DNA from: Flavihumibacter soli
GTDB lineage: Bacteria > Bacteroidota > Bacteroidia > Sphingobacteriales > Sphingobacteriaceae
Reading direction: 5' to 3'
DNA: 64,000 nucleotides
Assembly: GCF_010692725.1 (NCBI RefSeq)
Contig: NZ_JAAFZB010000089.1
Coordinates: 78,314 to 142,313 of the forward strand
The translations under genes were made by a program, and so were the position numbers. Of the stretch, positions 18,411-26,828 are shown piece after piece. The notes under the pieces were generated by a model, which made no database searches, had not been told where the DNA came from, and saw only the letters and a program-made list of their open reading frames with translations. The first letter of the stretch is position 1. Each line of letters begins with the position of its first letter.

Positions 18411-19295
18411 ATGGACGAAATAGAAAGAAAATTTAAAATCGACGGTTTCACAAAAATTAAGCTGTCTGAATTTGACACACATGAAAGCCTAAAGTTTAAA
18501 AAAAACGACGCCGAAAAAATATTGAATCAATTCAAAAGTGAAATGGACGAACTGCAGGAAATGCTCTATGCAACCAATCGTTATTCACTTCTGATCATTT
18601 TCCAGGCAATGGATGCCGGCGGCAAAGATAGCGCCATCGAGCATGTGATGAGCGGGATAAATCCCCAGGGCTGCCAGGTATTTAGCTTTAAGCAACCAAG
18701 CAGCGAAGAGTATGAGCATGATTTTTTATGGCGTCACTATAAAGCATTACCTGAAAAAGGCCGGATTGGAATACATAACCGGTCGCATTATGAGAATGTC
18801 CTCATCTGCAAGGTTCATCCGGAAGTAGTTTTAAAAGAAGGAATTCCCGGGTACAACTCTGTCGATGATCTGACAGAGCAATTCTGGGAAGGCCGCTATG
18901 AGAGTATCCGTGATTTTGAAAAACATCTTGACCGGAATAGTACAATCATTCTTAAGTTCTTTCTTCATGTATCCAGGGAGGAACAGAAGGAGCGTTTCCT
19001 GGAGCGCATTGATAACCCTCTGAAGAACTGGAAATTTTCTTCATTCGATATAGAGGAGCGAAGTCATTGGGACGAATATATGCAGGCTTATGAAGATGCC
19101 ATCAACGAAACCGCAACCGACTTCGCCCCGTGGTATATCATTCCGGCTGATAAAAAATGGTTTACCAGGATCGCAATCAGTAACATCATTGTCGACAGAC
19201 TCAGATCCCTGAATCTCAAAATGCCTGAGTTAGGGCCGGATGAAATAGCAAAACTGGGTAAAACCCGTGAGAAATTAATGGCGGAGAAGAATTAG
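18411..19295 (+). CDS. ppk2: Polyphosphate kinase 2
   Basis: 294 residues from the ATG at 18411 (MDEIERKFK); the frame stays open further upstream but the extension overlaps the inverted repeats and has no homology feel. Single-domain class I PPK2: Walker A in AMDAGGKDSA, the family signature IHNRSHYENVL, and a lid-arginine region (HVSREEQKERFLERIDNP). Transfers phosphate between polyphosphate and nucleoside di/monophosphates in the cytoplasm; ADP to ATP is typical. No ppk1 or exopolyphosphatase is beside it. It could feed ATP or GTP from stored polyphosphate under stress. Confidence 0.93.
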   Translation: MDEIERKFKIDGFTKIKLSEFDTHESLKFKKNDAEKILNQFKSEMDELQEMLYATNRYSLLIIFQAMDAGGKDSAIEHVMSGINPQGCQVFSFKQPSSEEYEHDFLWRHYKALPEKGRIGIHNRSHYENVLICKVHPEVVLKEGIPGYNSVDDLTEQFWEGRYESIRDFEKHLDRNSTIILKFFLHVSREEQKERFLERIDNPLKNWKFSSFDIEERSHWDEYMQAYEDAINETATDFAPWYIIPADKKWFTRIAISNIIVDRLRSLNLKMPELGPDEIAKLGKTREKLMAEKN

Positions 19296-19311
19296 TAAAT
19301 GAGGTTAAGAT

Positions 19312-19450
19312 TACGCGGATGGCCGATGAAGGAATCGCTGACTTGCGCTGATGCTTGCTTAAATGAGCGGTTCTTGTTTAAAAGAGGTGCTTACCGAATA
19401 TTCTCTGCGATCGTCTGCGTTTATTATCCGCACTGATCTTCGGTAAACCA
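19312..19450. repeat. Degenerate palindromic intergenic repeat (GCGGAT / ATCCGC family)
   Basis: Left part reads GATTACGCGGATGG and CGCTGATG-type words; right part reads CTGCGATCGTCTGCG, TTATCCGCACTGATC. Opposite-strand copies of GCGGAT and GATCAG suggest a worn large inverted repeat between ppk2 and the converging subtilase gene. Judged by eye only. Confidence 0.4.
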
Positions 19451-19479
19451 TGGTGTGCGAAACCAATAACCTTCGAAAT

Positions 19480-22281
19480 TCAGATCTTTATAAATTTTCC
19501 GCGGAATAAAGGTTTTCCTTTCAGGCTTACCATGTAAACATATACTCCGTTCTGCAGATGTTCCACACTAAAGGTCTGATTGATATTATTTACTAATTCG
19601 GTACTCAGTTTCTGACCCTGGGAGTTGAAAATTGTAAACTCAAAATCGTCAATGGTACCGCTTAAAACCGTCAAACTCTGGGCAGTGGGGTTAGGATATA
19701 CTGTAAAATTATAAGGATTGAGAACAATCACGGACGCGAGATCAGAAATGATTTTCCGGCCATCGACAGTTTCCAGGATCGCCCTGTAATATTGAATTCC
19801 CTGCCGGGGATTCTGGTCAATAAAAGTGTAATTAGTCAGGCTCGAAGTCAATGAAGTAACACCCAGGCTGCCAAAGGAGTCAGGCCCGGTCCGCTTTTCC
19901 CATCGAATGTTTTTAAGGCCCACTGTCGTCCCCAGGCTGATGCTTAAGCTGACATTTTTATCGGCCGTTATATCTGCCAGCAAAGACTGGAAGTAACACT
20001 TCACACCCTGTTCAGCTGCATTGATCGTCAGGCTTTTGATACCTTCAAAGCCAGTTTCGTGTACCGGGCTCACCGCATAATAGTCAGAGAACACTTCCTG
20101 TGGCTTACTCAACTGCGCAGAGGTATCTGCGGTTGTTTTTAACAGTTGCAGAACATTGTCTTTAATCGTATAAATGTTGTATGCTGCCGCCAATTCGTTC
20201 TTTGGCCACGTTAACAACACAGCATCATCACAATTATAGCCAACATTCAGGGTCATTGGTGATGAGATCGAAAAAGGATCGCTCACGAAATCTTTTCCCT
20301 GAACCGACATTTTCAAAATAGCCTGACTGAATTTGTCGGGAGTTTCCCACTTGAGAAAACCAGTTTTCAAAAGGGCAGGCGCTATTTCCAGCCAGCTGCT
20401 GCCCTTGTCATAGCTGACGGACAACACACCACCACTTGCAGCCATCGAATTTTCCCATCGCAGGTAATTTTCTTCCCCGGCAAATAGCTGATCTCCTGTA
20501 ACAGGATAACTCCATTCAAACTTTTCTTTCTCCTTAGCCTGGTAGCTAACATAATAACCTTGGCTCGCCGAAGATACCCTGTTGCCTCGTACGTGTATCT
20601 TATAGTCTCCGGCAACGCCGGTCCAGCTTACCTGTTCAACATTATTTAAGCTATCTCGTCTGCGTATGGCCGGTTTTGCAAGTGAATCCGGATGGGGGTA
20701 GCTGCTTAAAACCCAGGGAAGAATTTTGGTGCCGGCCTGGTCTTCAATCCATAGGTCAAGATCGTTAATCAGCGCTGAAGGAGAATTTAATTGTGCAGGA
20801 GTGTCATTCCAGGCAAGGGTGACTTTGATCTCTCCATCCTGACCTATGGTAAGTGGATGTATTTGCTCTTCCTTATCAGTTAAGGATCCGGAAAAAAAAC
20901 GTTTCCCGGCTATAGTTCTGATAGCTTCATAGGCATTCAACTTTCCATATCCTGATTTGTAGTCCGGGTAAGGGGGGGCAATATCATCGGCGGAATTCAA
21001 CAAAACACTTTTTAGTAAGGCTGAAGAGGGCAGAAGCCCTGTGCTAATTCTATACTGTTGTTGCAGCAAAACCACAACACCACTGGTTAATGCCGCAGCT
21101 CCTGATGTTCCTTCTTCACCAGCTGTAACCAGTTCGGGCTTAATACGGCCATCATAAGCAGGGCCTGCTGAGCTCAACGCTTCTGGAAAGCTCTCATTGT
21201 TTGTTCCCCCAACAACCAGCACGTTCTTAGCCTGTTTGAATGTTCCGGTCAGGTTTGCATAATTAGCGATGCCTGCGTATAGACCTGTTGCAGGGGTGCT
21301 TGCACCGCTGTTTCCGGATGAGAAGACATGCATTAATGTATCCGACAGGTAGATCTGGCGGTCATAATCCTGTGCTTCTGCGCCATAATAATTTTCGATC
21401 CCGGTACCATAGGAGTGATTCTGCACGCTTATCCGCAAGGCCTGCAATTGTCCGGTTTCGTCTGGCGAGAGATCTGCATAGTCAGACGAAACCAGTTGTA
21501 CCGCTGGGGCAGCCCCAAGCCCCTTAATGAAGCTATTTCCGCTTCCGCCTACGAGCGTGGCCATAACCGTTGCATGAGCCGATAGGGCCGGGGACTGATC
21601 CGGCGAGGGAACAGCTTTTCCCAACAAATCCAGATCTTCAAAATTAAACAGCTGTTCCTTTAAGGACACCCGAAGTCCTTTTCCATTTAACTGCGGATAG
21701 CTGGAATGCACACGATTGACCTGGTTTACAGAAAGGTCCAGGTTGTTGATCAATGTTTCTTCTTTTGCTCGTCTCCTGAGATCAGCGAACACGATCGCCG
21801 GGTGATTAAGCAAGGTTTCAATCTGGTCAGCCTTAATGGTTAGTGAAACATGCCTTCCATCAATCGTTACTTTCGTAGAACTACTGAAATCTACTTCGGC
21901 AGGAATCAGATCATAAGCTAAGACGATCATAATATTTAACGGAGCCTGCGCAGGCTTCCTTATTTCCGATAACAGGTTATCGCTTGCCTTCCACAAACTG
22001 TTTGCAGGGCTTTGCTGCTCTATATCCCGGCTGGCTGGTACTGTTGCAGTCTTTACAATAAAATGCAAATGGTCAAGCCTGCGAAGAACCTGAAGCTGTC
22101 TGGTAGAGGTGATTTCTTTTCCCGGTTTCATTTTCACTAAGAACACACCTTCACTATTAATAGCAGAATTTTTTTGCAGGATCTCAGGAAACTTAATTGA
22201 TTGGGATTTTGCTTCTCTTGTTTGTGCTACCAAAAGCATAAAGCAAATCGATAAAATTAGACGCAGGAGGAGTTTTGACAT
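19480..22281 (-). CDS. S8 subtilase with T9SS sorting domain
   Basis: 933 residues: signal peptide (1-~27, ending AKSQ), a long pro-region (~30-190), S8 domain (~195-460), beta-rich domains and a C-terminal type IX sorting domain (VYPNPTAQ, ~855-933). Predicted to be exported by T9SS and cleave proteins outside the cell. Nucleophile S393 lies in GTSGAAA, histidine H236 in SAHATVMA, and the oxyanion asparagine in SSGNSG. The position of the catalytic aspartate is glutamate (E209 in RVSLKEQ). From memory, a Bacteroidota subtilase subgroup has V-K-E here, so it may be a family feature instead of damage. Divergent from the metallopeptidase at 22475. Confidence 0.88.
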   Translation of the reverse strand: MSKLLLRLILSICFMLLVAQTREAKSQSIKFPEILQKNSAINSEGVFLVKMKPGKEITSTRQLQVLRRLDHLHFIVKTATVPASRDIEQQSPANSLWKASDNLLSEIRKPAQAPLNIMIVLAYDLIPAEVDFSSSTKVTIDGRHVSLTIKADQIETLLNHPAIVFADLRRRAKEETLINNLDLSVNQVNRVHSSYPQLNGKGLRVSLKEQLFNFEDLDLLGKAVPSPDQSPALSAHATVMATLVGGSGNSFIKGLGAAPAVQLVSSDYADLSPDETGQLQALRISVQNHSYGTGIENYYGAEAQDYDRQIYLSDTLMHVFSSGNSGASTPATGLYAGIANYANLTGTFKQAKNVLVVGGTNNESFPEALSSAGPAYDGRIKPELVTAGEEGTSGAAALTSGVVVLLQQQYRISTGLLPSSALLKSVLLNSADDIAPPYPDYKSGYGKLNAYEAIRTIAGKRFFSGSLTDKEEQIHPLTIGQDGEIKVTLAWNDTPAQLNSPSALINDLDLWIEDQAGTKILPWVLSSYPHPDSLAKPAIRRRDSLNNVEQVSWTGVAGDYKIHVRGNRVSSASQGYYVSYQAKEKEKFEWSYPVTGDQLFAGEENYLRWENSMAASGGVLSVSYDKGSSWLEIAPALLKTGFLKWETPDKFSQAILKMSVQGKDFVSDPFSISSPMTLNVGYNCDDAVLLTWPKNELAAAYNIYTIKDNVLQLLKTTADTSAQLSKPQEVFSDYYAVSPVHETGFEGIKSLTINAAEQGVKCYFQSLLADITADKNVSLSISLGTTVGLKNIRWEKRTGPDSFGSLGVTSLTSSLTNYTFIDQNPRQGIQYYRAILETVDGRKIISDLASVIVLNPYNFTVYPNPTAQSLTVLSGTIDDFEFTIFNSQGQKLSTELVNNINQTFSVEHLQNGVYVYMVSLKGKPLFRGKFIKI

Positions 22282-22474
22282 CTTTGTGTAAAAATATTTT
22301 CAAATAACCTGCTCGTTTGTAACATTTTAGTTATACATTGAATTAATCAGCCCCCACTATATGACAAACAAAATCTCAAACACAAGGTTATGAAATTCTA
22401 ATTAAACAGCTCTCCCTGGAATTTAATTAAAATTTTACATCAATAACCAATCCTAAAAAACCAATCCAAGAACC

Positions 22475-23296
22475 ATGTTAAAAAAAATTCAAATCTGTGT
22501 GCTGGCCTGCGCTGTGTCAGTAGCTGCAATTTCATGTAAAAAGTCAGAAGAGGCTTCTGGACAATCTCAAACAACCGTTTCTCAACAAACATTAGACAAA
22601 ATTGAGAAATTAGGTTTCAGTAGTGAGAATGTAGTCGCCCGAAACGGTGGATACCTTGTTGAAGGAGACATCCTGCTAACCGACGAAAACTTAAAAAGCG
22701 ACCCTGGCAGCCCTAACTTACGGATTGCACAGGACGAACAGTACCGGACCACCAATCTGGTGAACGGGTTGCCAAGAGTAATTACCGTATCGGTTACCAA
22801 CCTGACCGCACCGTACTCCCAGGCTGCTGACGTTGCAATTGCCCGATACAATCAACAAAACCTGCGTATCACATTTCAACGGGTAAGCAGCAATGGTAAC
22901 ATTAACATCATTGGATTTAATGAAGGTCCAAGCGGTGGCTATATTACTTTAGGCTCAGCAGGCTTTCCCACTGCAAGCGGAAATCCATACAACCAGATCC
23001 AGATGAATACCAACGAGGCGGCCTACGGATCAAACCCTGATGTTAACTACCTTGCTTCTGTTTTAACCCATGAAATGGGTCATTGTATTGGCTTCCGTCA
23101 TACAGATTATATGGCTCGTCAATATAGCTGTGGGGGTAAACGCAAAGTTAACGAAGGTACTGCCGGAGTTGGTGCCGTACTTATTCCGGGAACCCCGAGT
23201 ACTCCTGATGCTGAATCATGGATGCTTGCATGCTCTAACGGAGGTAACCGTTTGTTTAACGCAAATGATGTTATCGCATTAAATTACCTTTACTAA
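22475..23296 (+). CDS. Lipoprotein zinc metallopeptidase, M57 'HEIGH' type
   Basis: 273 residues. Lipobox AAISCKK at ~18-24, so lipid-anchored. The catalytic domain (~100-273) shows the extended metzincin signature H199-E-M-G-H203-C-I-G-F-R-H209, matching the dual-action HEIGH metallopeptidases, which have H-E-[IM]-G-H. The pro-region (~25-100) has the usual IEKLGFSSENVV..GGYLVEGDILL pattern, probably keeping the enzyme latent. Substrate unknown. The function of the cluster with the divergent subtilase is presumably extracellular proteolysis. A terminator with a long T-run follows. Confidence 0.88.
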   Translation: MLKKIQICVLACAVSVAAISCKKSEEASGQSQTTVSQQTLDKIEKLGFSSENVVARNGGYLVEGDILLTDENLKSDPGSPNLRIAQDEQYRTTNLVNGLPRVITVSVTNLTAPYSQAADVAIARYNQQNLRITFQRVSSNGNINIIGFNEGPSGGYITLGSAGFPTASGNPYNQIQMNTNEAAYGSNPDVNYLASVLTHEMGHCIGFRHTDYMARQYSCGGKRKVNEGTAGVGAVLIPGTPSTPDAESWMLACSNGGNRLFNANDVIALNYLY

Positions 23297-23348
23297 CCAA
23301 CCAACCGTAAAGGTAATCATACAAGAAATCATACTAATTTTATTGGTG

Positions 23349-23394
23349 TAAAAAAGGAGGCTGTCTCAAAGCAATTTGATGACGGCCTTTTTTA
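23349..23394 (+). terminator. Intrinsic terminator after HEIGH metallopeptidase
   Basis: AAAAAAGG..CTGTC pairs imperfectly with GAC-GGCCTTTTTT, inner TCAAA/TTTGA closing the stem, followed by a T-run. Confidence 0.75.
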
Positions 23395-23512
23395 TGACCA
23401 TCTTTCTGACACGGCCCCGCCTTAGCCGTCTTCAAGTTATAATCCTGTCGCGTAACCATCCGGGTTTGGGTGAAAAGATCATGAATATGGCCTGTACCAA
23501 GCCAAGGTTTAA

Positions 23513-23556
23513 TAGTAGTTTTCTAGTAGCTCCCTAGTAGTTTTCTTATAGCTTAC
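23513..23556. repeat. 11-bp tandem repeat array (4 units) with downstream inverted arm
   Basis: Units TAGTAGTTTTC, TAGTAGCTCCC, TAGTAGTTTTC, TTATAGCTTAC follow without gaps. The inverted word AGCTACTAG (23576-23584) pairs exactly with CTAGTAGCT (23523-23531), and CTACTAGG (23578-23585) with CCTAGTAG (23533-23540), so alternative hairpins are possible. Confidence 0.8.
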
Positions 23557-23940
23557 TGGAAGTATTTTACTAATTAGCTACTAGGATGATATAAGAGTTT
23601 TACTATATGCTATTAAAAAATGTGCCCTGTAAATTCCGGTGAACTTAAATAGGGAAACCGAATGCAGGAGAGGATCAACAATCATTGATTAACAGGGCGA
23701 GTTTCCGTATTAATTTCCTGCATCCCGAAACGAAGACGGCTATAAATTAATTTGGAACCTGTGTTAATTCGAAGAGTTTGTCATGACTTGCAAGAAGTAT
23801 CTATAAATCAGGCGACTGAGATCAAAGAAATCCCTGAAGAGACAGGGCGGTCCCTCCATATCTGTCTACGATAGTAGTTTCCTGCAGCATTCATATTATG
23901 CGGCAGAAAAAATGTTTCCAGGCGATAAGAAAGCTAATAA

Positions 23941-24720
23941 TTATTTGAGTATTTTAAATTCATCTGAATCTTTAAGGAAGGGATGATTGCTGCGACTTTT
24001 TCCAACTTCGTCCAGATTAATTGAAAAGGTGTAAAGATCTTCATCATTCGGTTTATAATAAACCACTTTCCCGTTTGGATCTATGCACATCGAATCACCA
24101 GAGTGGTAGATCTCATTGCCATCATGTCCGACACGATTAACTGCCACTACATAGGCCTGGTTTTCGACCGCTCTCGCAGGGATCAGTGTTCGCCAGTGAA
24201 GTGACCGTCGTTCCGGCCAGTTGGCGAGAACAAGTAACATATCGTAATCGTCGCCGGTGTTTCTGAGCCATACCGGGAAACGAAGGTCATAGCAGATTAC
24301 AGGGCAGATCTTCCACCCGTTGAGCTCCACAAAAAGTTTTTCATTACCGGCAGTATAGTGTTTATCCTCACCGGCAAAGGCGAACAGGTGGCGTTTGTCA
24401 TACTTTTCGAAAGTACCATCCGGACGCATCCAGATCAGCCTGTTGTAGTATTTACCCGCCTCCCGAATTATCAGCGTTCCGGTGATGACACATTCAAATT
24501 TCTGAGCCTGGCTGTGCATCCACTGCATAGCTTTACCATTCATATCTTCAGCCAGTTTCTCCGGATTCATTGAAAACCCGGTACTGAACATTTCGGGCAG
24601 TACGATCAGATCTGTCTTTTCCCTGATCGCCGACAGGCGCAGCGTCAGATTCTGCAGATTCTTATCGATGTTTTCCCAAAAGAGGTAGGCCTGGAAGGTG
24701 GTTATTTTTAATGTACTCAT
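23941..24720 (-). CDS. Omega-amidase (nitrilase superfamily, YafV type)
   Basis: 259 residues, one CN-hydrolase domain. The catalytic triad is visible: Glu in VLPEMFSTGF (~44), Lys in YDKRHLF (~110), Cys in VICYDLRFP (~145). Hydrolyses the side amide of alpha-ketoglutaramate or alpha-ketosuccinamate in the cytoplasm. It follows the methionine/glutamine aminotransferase gene by 40 nt on the same strand. This is the recognised glutamine transaminase-omega-amidase pairing: hydrolysis of the ketoacid amide pulls the transamination forward. YafV and mammalian Nit2 are the family references. Confidence 0.9.
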   Translation of the reverse strand: MSTLKITTFQAYLFWENIDKNLQNLTLRLSAIREKTDLIVLPEMFSTGFSMNPEKLAEDMNGKAMQWMHSQAQKFECVITGTLIIREAGKYYNRLIWMRPDGTFEKYDKRHLFAFAGEDKHYTAGNEKLFVELNGWKICPVICYDLRFPVWLRNTGDDYDMLLVLANWPERRSLHWRTLIPARAVENQAYVVAVNRVGHDGNEIYHSGDSMCIDPNGKVVYYKPNDEDLYTFSINLDEVGKSRSNHPFLKDSDEFKILK

Positions 24721-24760
24721 CTAATTGAACGGTTCGGAATATTTAAAATTGGTATAATTT

Positions 24761-25906
24761 TCACACTTTTATTAATCTTTCAACGGCTTTCTCCAGTGTT
24801 TCTTGCTTTTTAGCGAAACAAAAGCGTAAGACATGCTCATCAGTTCGTCTGTTATAGAAGGCTGATACCGGTATACCGGCAACCCCGAAGTCGCTTGTCA
24901 GGCGGCGTGCAAATTCTGTATCAGGCTCATTAGCAATGCGGTTATACTTAACGCACTGAAAATAGGAGCCCTGGCAGGGCAGGAGGTCGAAGCGGGTTTG
25001 GAGCATCAGCTCTCTGAAAATATCGCGTTTCTGCTGATAAAAATCTTTTAACTCCAGATAGAAATTTTCGTTCAGCATGAAGTCCGCCAGCGCATATTGA
25101 ACGGGTGTGTTGACGCTGAAGACCAGGAACTGGTGCACTTTTCTAAATTCAGCCATCAGCCAGGAAGGAGCAACACAGTAACCCATCTTCCAGCCTGTAT
25201 TATGAAAGAGTTTTCCGAAGGAAGCAACGATAAATGATCTTTCACGCAGTTGCGGGTAGCGGGCCATGCTCAGATGAGGTTCACCGTCGAAGACAATATG
25301 CTCATATACCTCGTCACTTAAAATAAGGATATCGGTGTTCTGCGTTAAGTGGGTTAACTGCCTGATATCTTCCTCAGCTAATATCATTCCTGTTGGATTG
25401 TGGGGCGAATTAAGAATGATCAGGCGCGTATGGCTGCTGATCAGTTTCTTAAGCATATCCCAGTCGATCTTGTAGTCAGGCGAAGAAAGTTCAAACGTCT
25501 TAACAAGGCCGCCGAGAAGACGAATGGAGGGAGAGTAACAGTCGTAAGCCGGCTCCAGGATGATAACTTCATCGTTAGGCTGTATTACCGCTGCAAGTGC
25601 AGTAAAAATAGCCTGCGTACCGCCTGCGGTGACAGTGATCTCGGTTTCCGGATCATAGGTCACTGAATGCAGGGACTTAATCTTATCACTGATCCTTTCC
25701 CGCAAGGCTGGGATCCCGGGCATGGGAGCGTATTGATTATGCCCCTTCCTCATATGCTTTGACACCAGGTTGATCAGTTCCGGCGGGCATTCAAAATCCG
25801 GAAATCCCTGCGATAAATTTATGGCCTTATGATCCGCCGCAAGCTGCGACATCACAGAAAAGATATTCGTACCTATGTTGGGAAGCTTGGATGCGAGTGA
25901 TATCAT
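24761..25906 (-). CDS. Methionine/glutamine aminotransferase (YbdL-like)
   Basis: 381 residues, fold-type I class I/II aminotransferase. PLP Schiff-base lysine is K232 in ASFGKLFHNTGWK; other fold landmarks are GGTQAIF (PLP phosphate), NSPHNPTG and SDEVYEHI. The FGKLFHNTGWKMGY stretch is typical of YbdL/glutamine transaminase K. It would convert 4-methylthio-2-oxobutyrate to methionine with glutamine as donor, the last methionine-salvage step, with the omega-amidase downstream removing the ketoglutaramate product. Kynurenine aminotransferase activity is an alternative in this family. Both genes share one minus-strand transcript. Confidence 0.9.
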   Translation of the reverse strand: MISLASKLPNIGTNIFSVMSQLAADHKAINLSQGFPDFECPPELINLVSKHMRKGHNQYAPMPGIPALRERISDKIKSLHSVTYDPETEITVTAGGTQAIFTALAAVIQPNDEVIILEPAYDCYSPSIRLLGGLVKTFELSSPDYKIDWDMLKKLISSHTRLIILNSPHNPTGMILAEEDIRQLTHLTQNTDILILSDEVYEHIVFDGEPHLSMARYPQLRERSFIVASFGKLFHNTGWKMGYCVAPSWLMAEFRKVHQFLVFSVNTPVQYALADFMLNENFYLELKDFYQQKRDIFRELMLQTRFDLLPCQGSYFQCVKYNRIANEPDTEFARRLTSDFGVAGIPVSAFYNRRTDEHVLRFCFAKKQETLEKAVERLIKV

Positions 25907-26023
25907 TATGTGCTAAAGTAGTGAATTTATCAATTTAGCCCGGATGGTCTTTCGTGAAATAAAATTTCAATTTCAAAAGGATTTATATTATTTCCTGAAT
26001 GTAATATATTTATCTTCCCCGCT

Positions 26024-26812
26024 ATGACCTTCAAGACCAAAGAAAGCCGGCTGTTCCTGATCCTGGGAAGTTTTTTTGTAGCTAACGCCATTCTGGCTGA
26101 GTTTATTGGCGTCAAAATATTTTCAGTTGAGGGATCCCTCGGCATCCAAAAATTTGATATTAACCTGTTCGGTGTTCCTGACCTGTCTTTCAATATGTCT
26201 GCCGGCGTGGTTACGTGGCCGCTGATCTTTATTATGACTGATATCATTAATGAATATTTCGGCGTCAGGCAAGTTCGTTTTCTCTCCATTCTAACATCTA
26301 TTCTGATCATATATGCCTTTCTTGTTGTCGGTTTTGCCATTAACCTGGTACCATCAGACTTCTGGATAAACCAAAGTATCCAGGGGCAGGCTGTCAACAT
26401 GAACCTGGCCTTTGCAGGGATCTTCGGGCAGGGAATGTGGATCATCGCTGGCTCAATAACCGCCTTCCTTATTGGACAGATCGCCGATGTGATGATATTT
26501 CACCGGATAAAAAAGCTGACGGGAGAGAAAGCACTATGGTTAAGGGCAACAGGCTCAACTTTAGTTTCGCAGTTCATTGACAGTTTTGTGGTAATTTTCA
26601 TCGCCTTTTATATCAATCCTCAATATAACTGGAGCTGGCAAATGGTTGCGGCGATCGGGATTGTCAATTATACCTACAAATTCCTCGTTGCTGTTGTAAT
26701 GACGCCACTTCTCTATGTCGTGCATGCCCTGATCGATCGCTACCTGGGAAAAGAACTTGCCCAGCGTCTTATCAGTTCGGCTGCACAAAAGGAGTTTACC
26801 GGAAAAGACTGA
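26024..26812 (+). CDS. yhhQ: Queuosine precursor transporter (YhhQ/VUT family)
   Basis: 262 residues with about six membrane segments (~10-30, 60-80, 88-110, 130-152, 175-200, 205-235). The family pattern is visible: NAILAEFIGVKIF near the start, WPLIFIMTDIINEYFG and GSTLVSQFIDSFVVI. These inner-membrane proteins import queuine, preQ0 or preQ1 for tRNA queuosine. No queuosine biosynthesis gene is beside it, which fits a salvage role. Convergent with the ChaN-like gene at 26829 with only 16 nt between stops. Confidence 0.88.
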   Translation: MTFKTKESRLFLILGSFFVANAILAEFIGVKIFSVEGSLGIQKFDINLFGVPDLSFNMSAGVVTWPLIFIMTDIINEYFGVRQVRFLSILTSILIIYAFLVVGFAINLVPSDFWINQSIQGQAVNMNLAFAGIFGQGMWIIAGSITAFLIGQIADVMIFHRIKKLTGEKALWLRATGSTLVSQFIDSFVVIFIAFYINPQYNWSWQMVAAIGIVNYTYKFLVAVVMTPLLYVVHALIDRYLGKELAQRLISSAAQKEFTGKD

Positions 26813-26828
26813 TCGGGTATTTTTTAGG

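Larger units (their letters stand above)
23297..23940. other. 644-nt gap: terminator, 11-bp array, then no recognisable gene
   Basis: Holds the metallopeptidase terminator (23349-23394), the 11-bp repeat array (23513-23625) and about 300 nt with no convincing reading frame. In 23640-23740, words GCAGGA and TCCTGC near the ends hint at a weak inverted repeat. Short open stretches in 23760-23880 resemble nothing I know and have stops. Confidence 0.6.

Noticed and set aside
23349..23394. IS-end-like text GGAGGCTGTCTCAAA
   Set aside because: It is one strand of a hairpin followed by a T-run, a terminator; no transposase or second terminal repeat is present.
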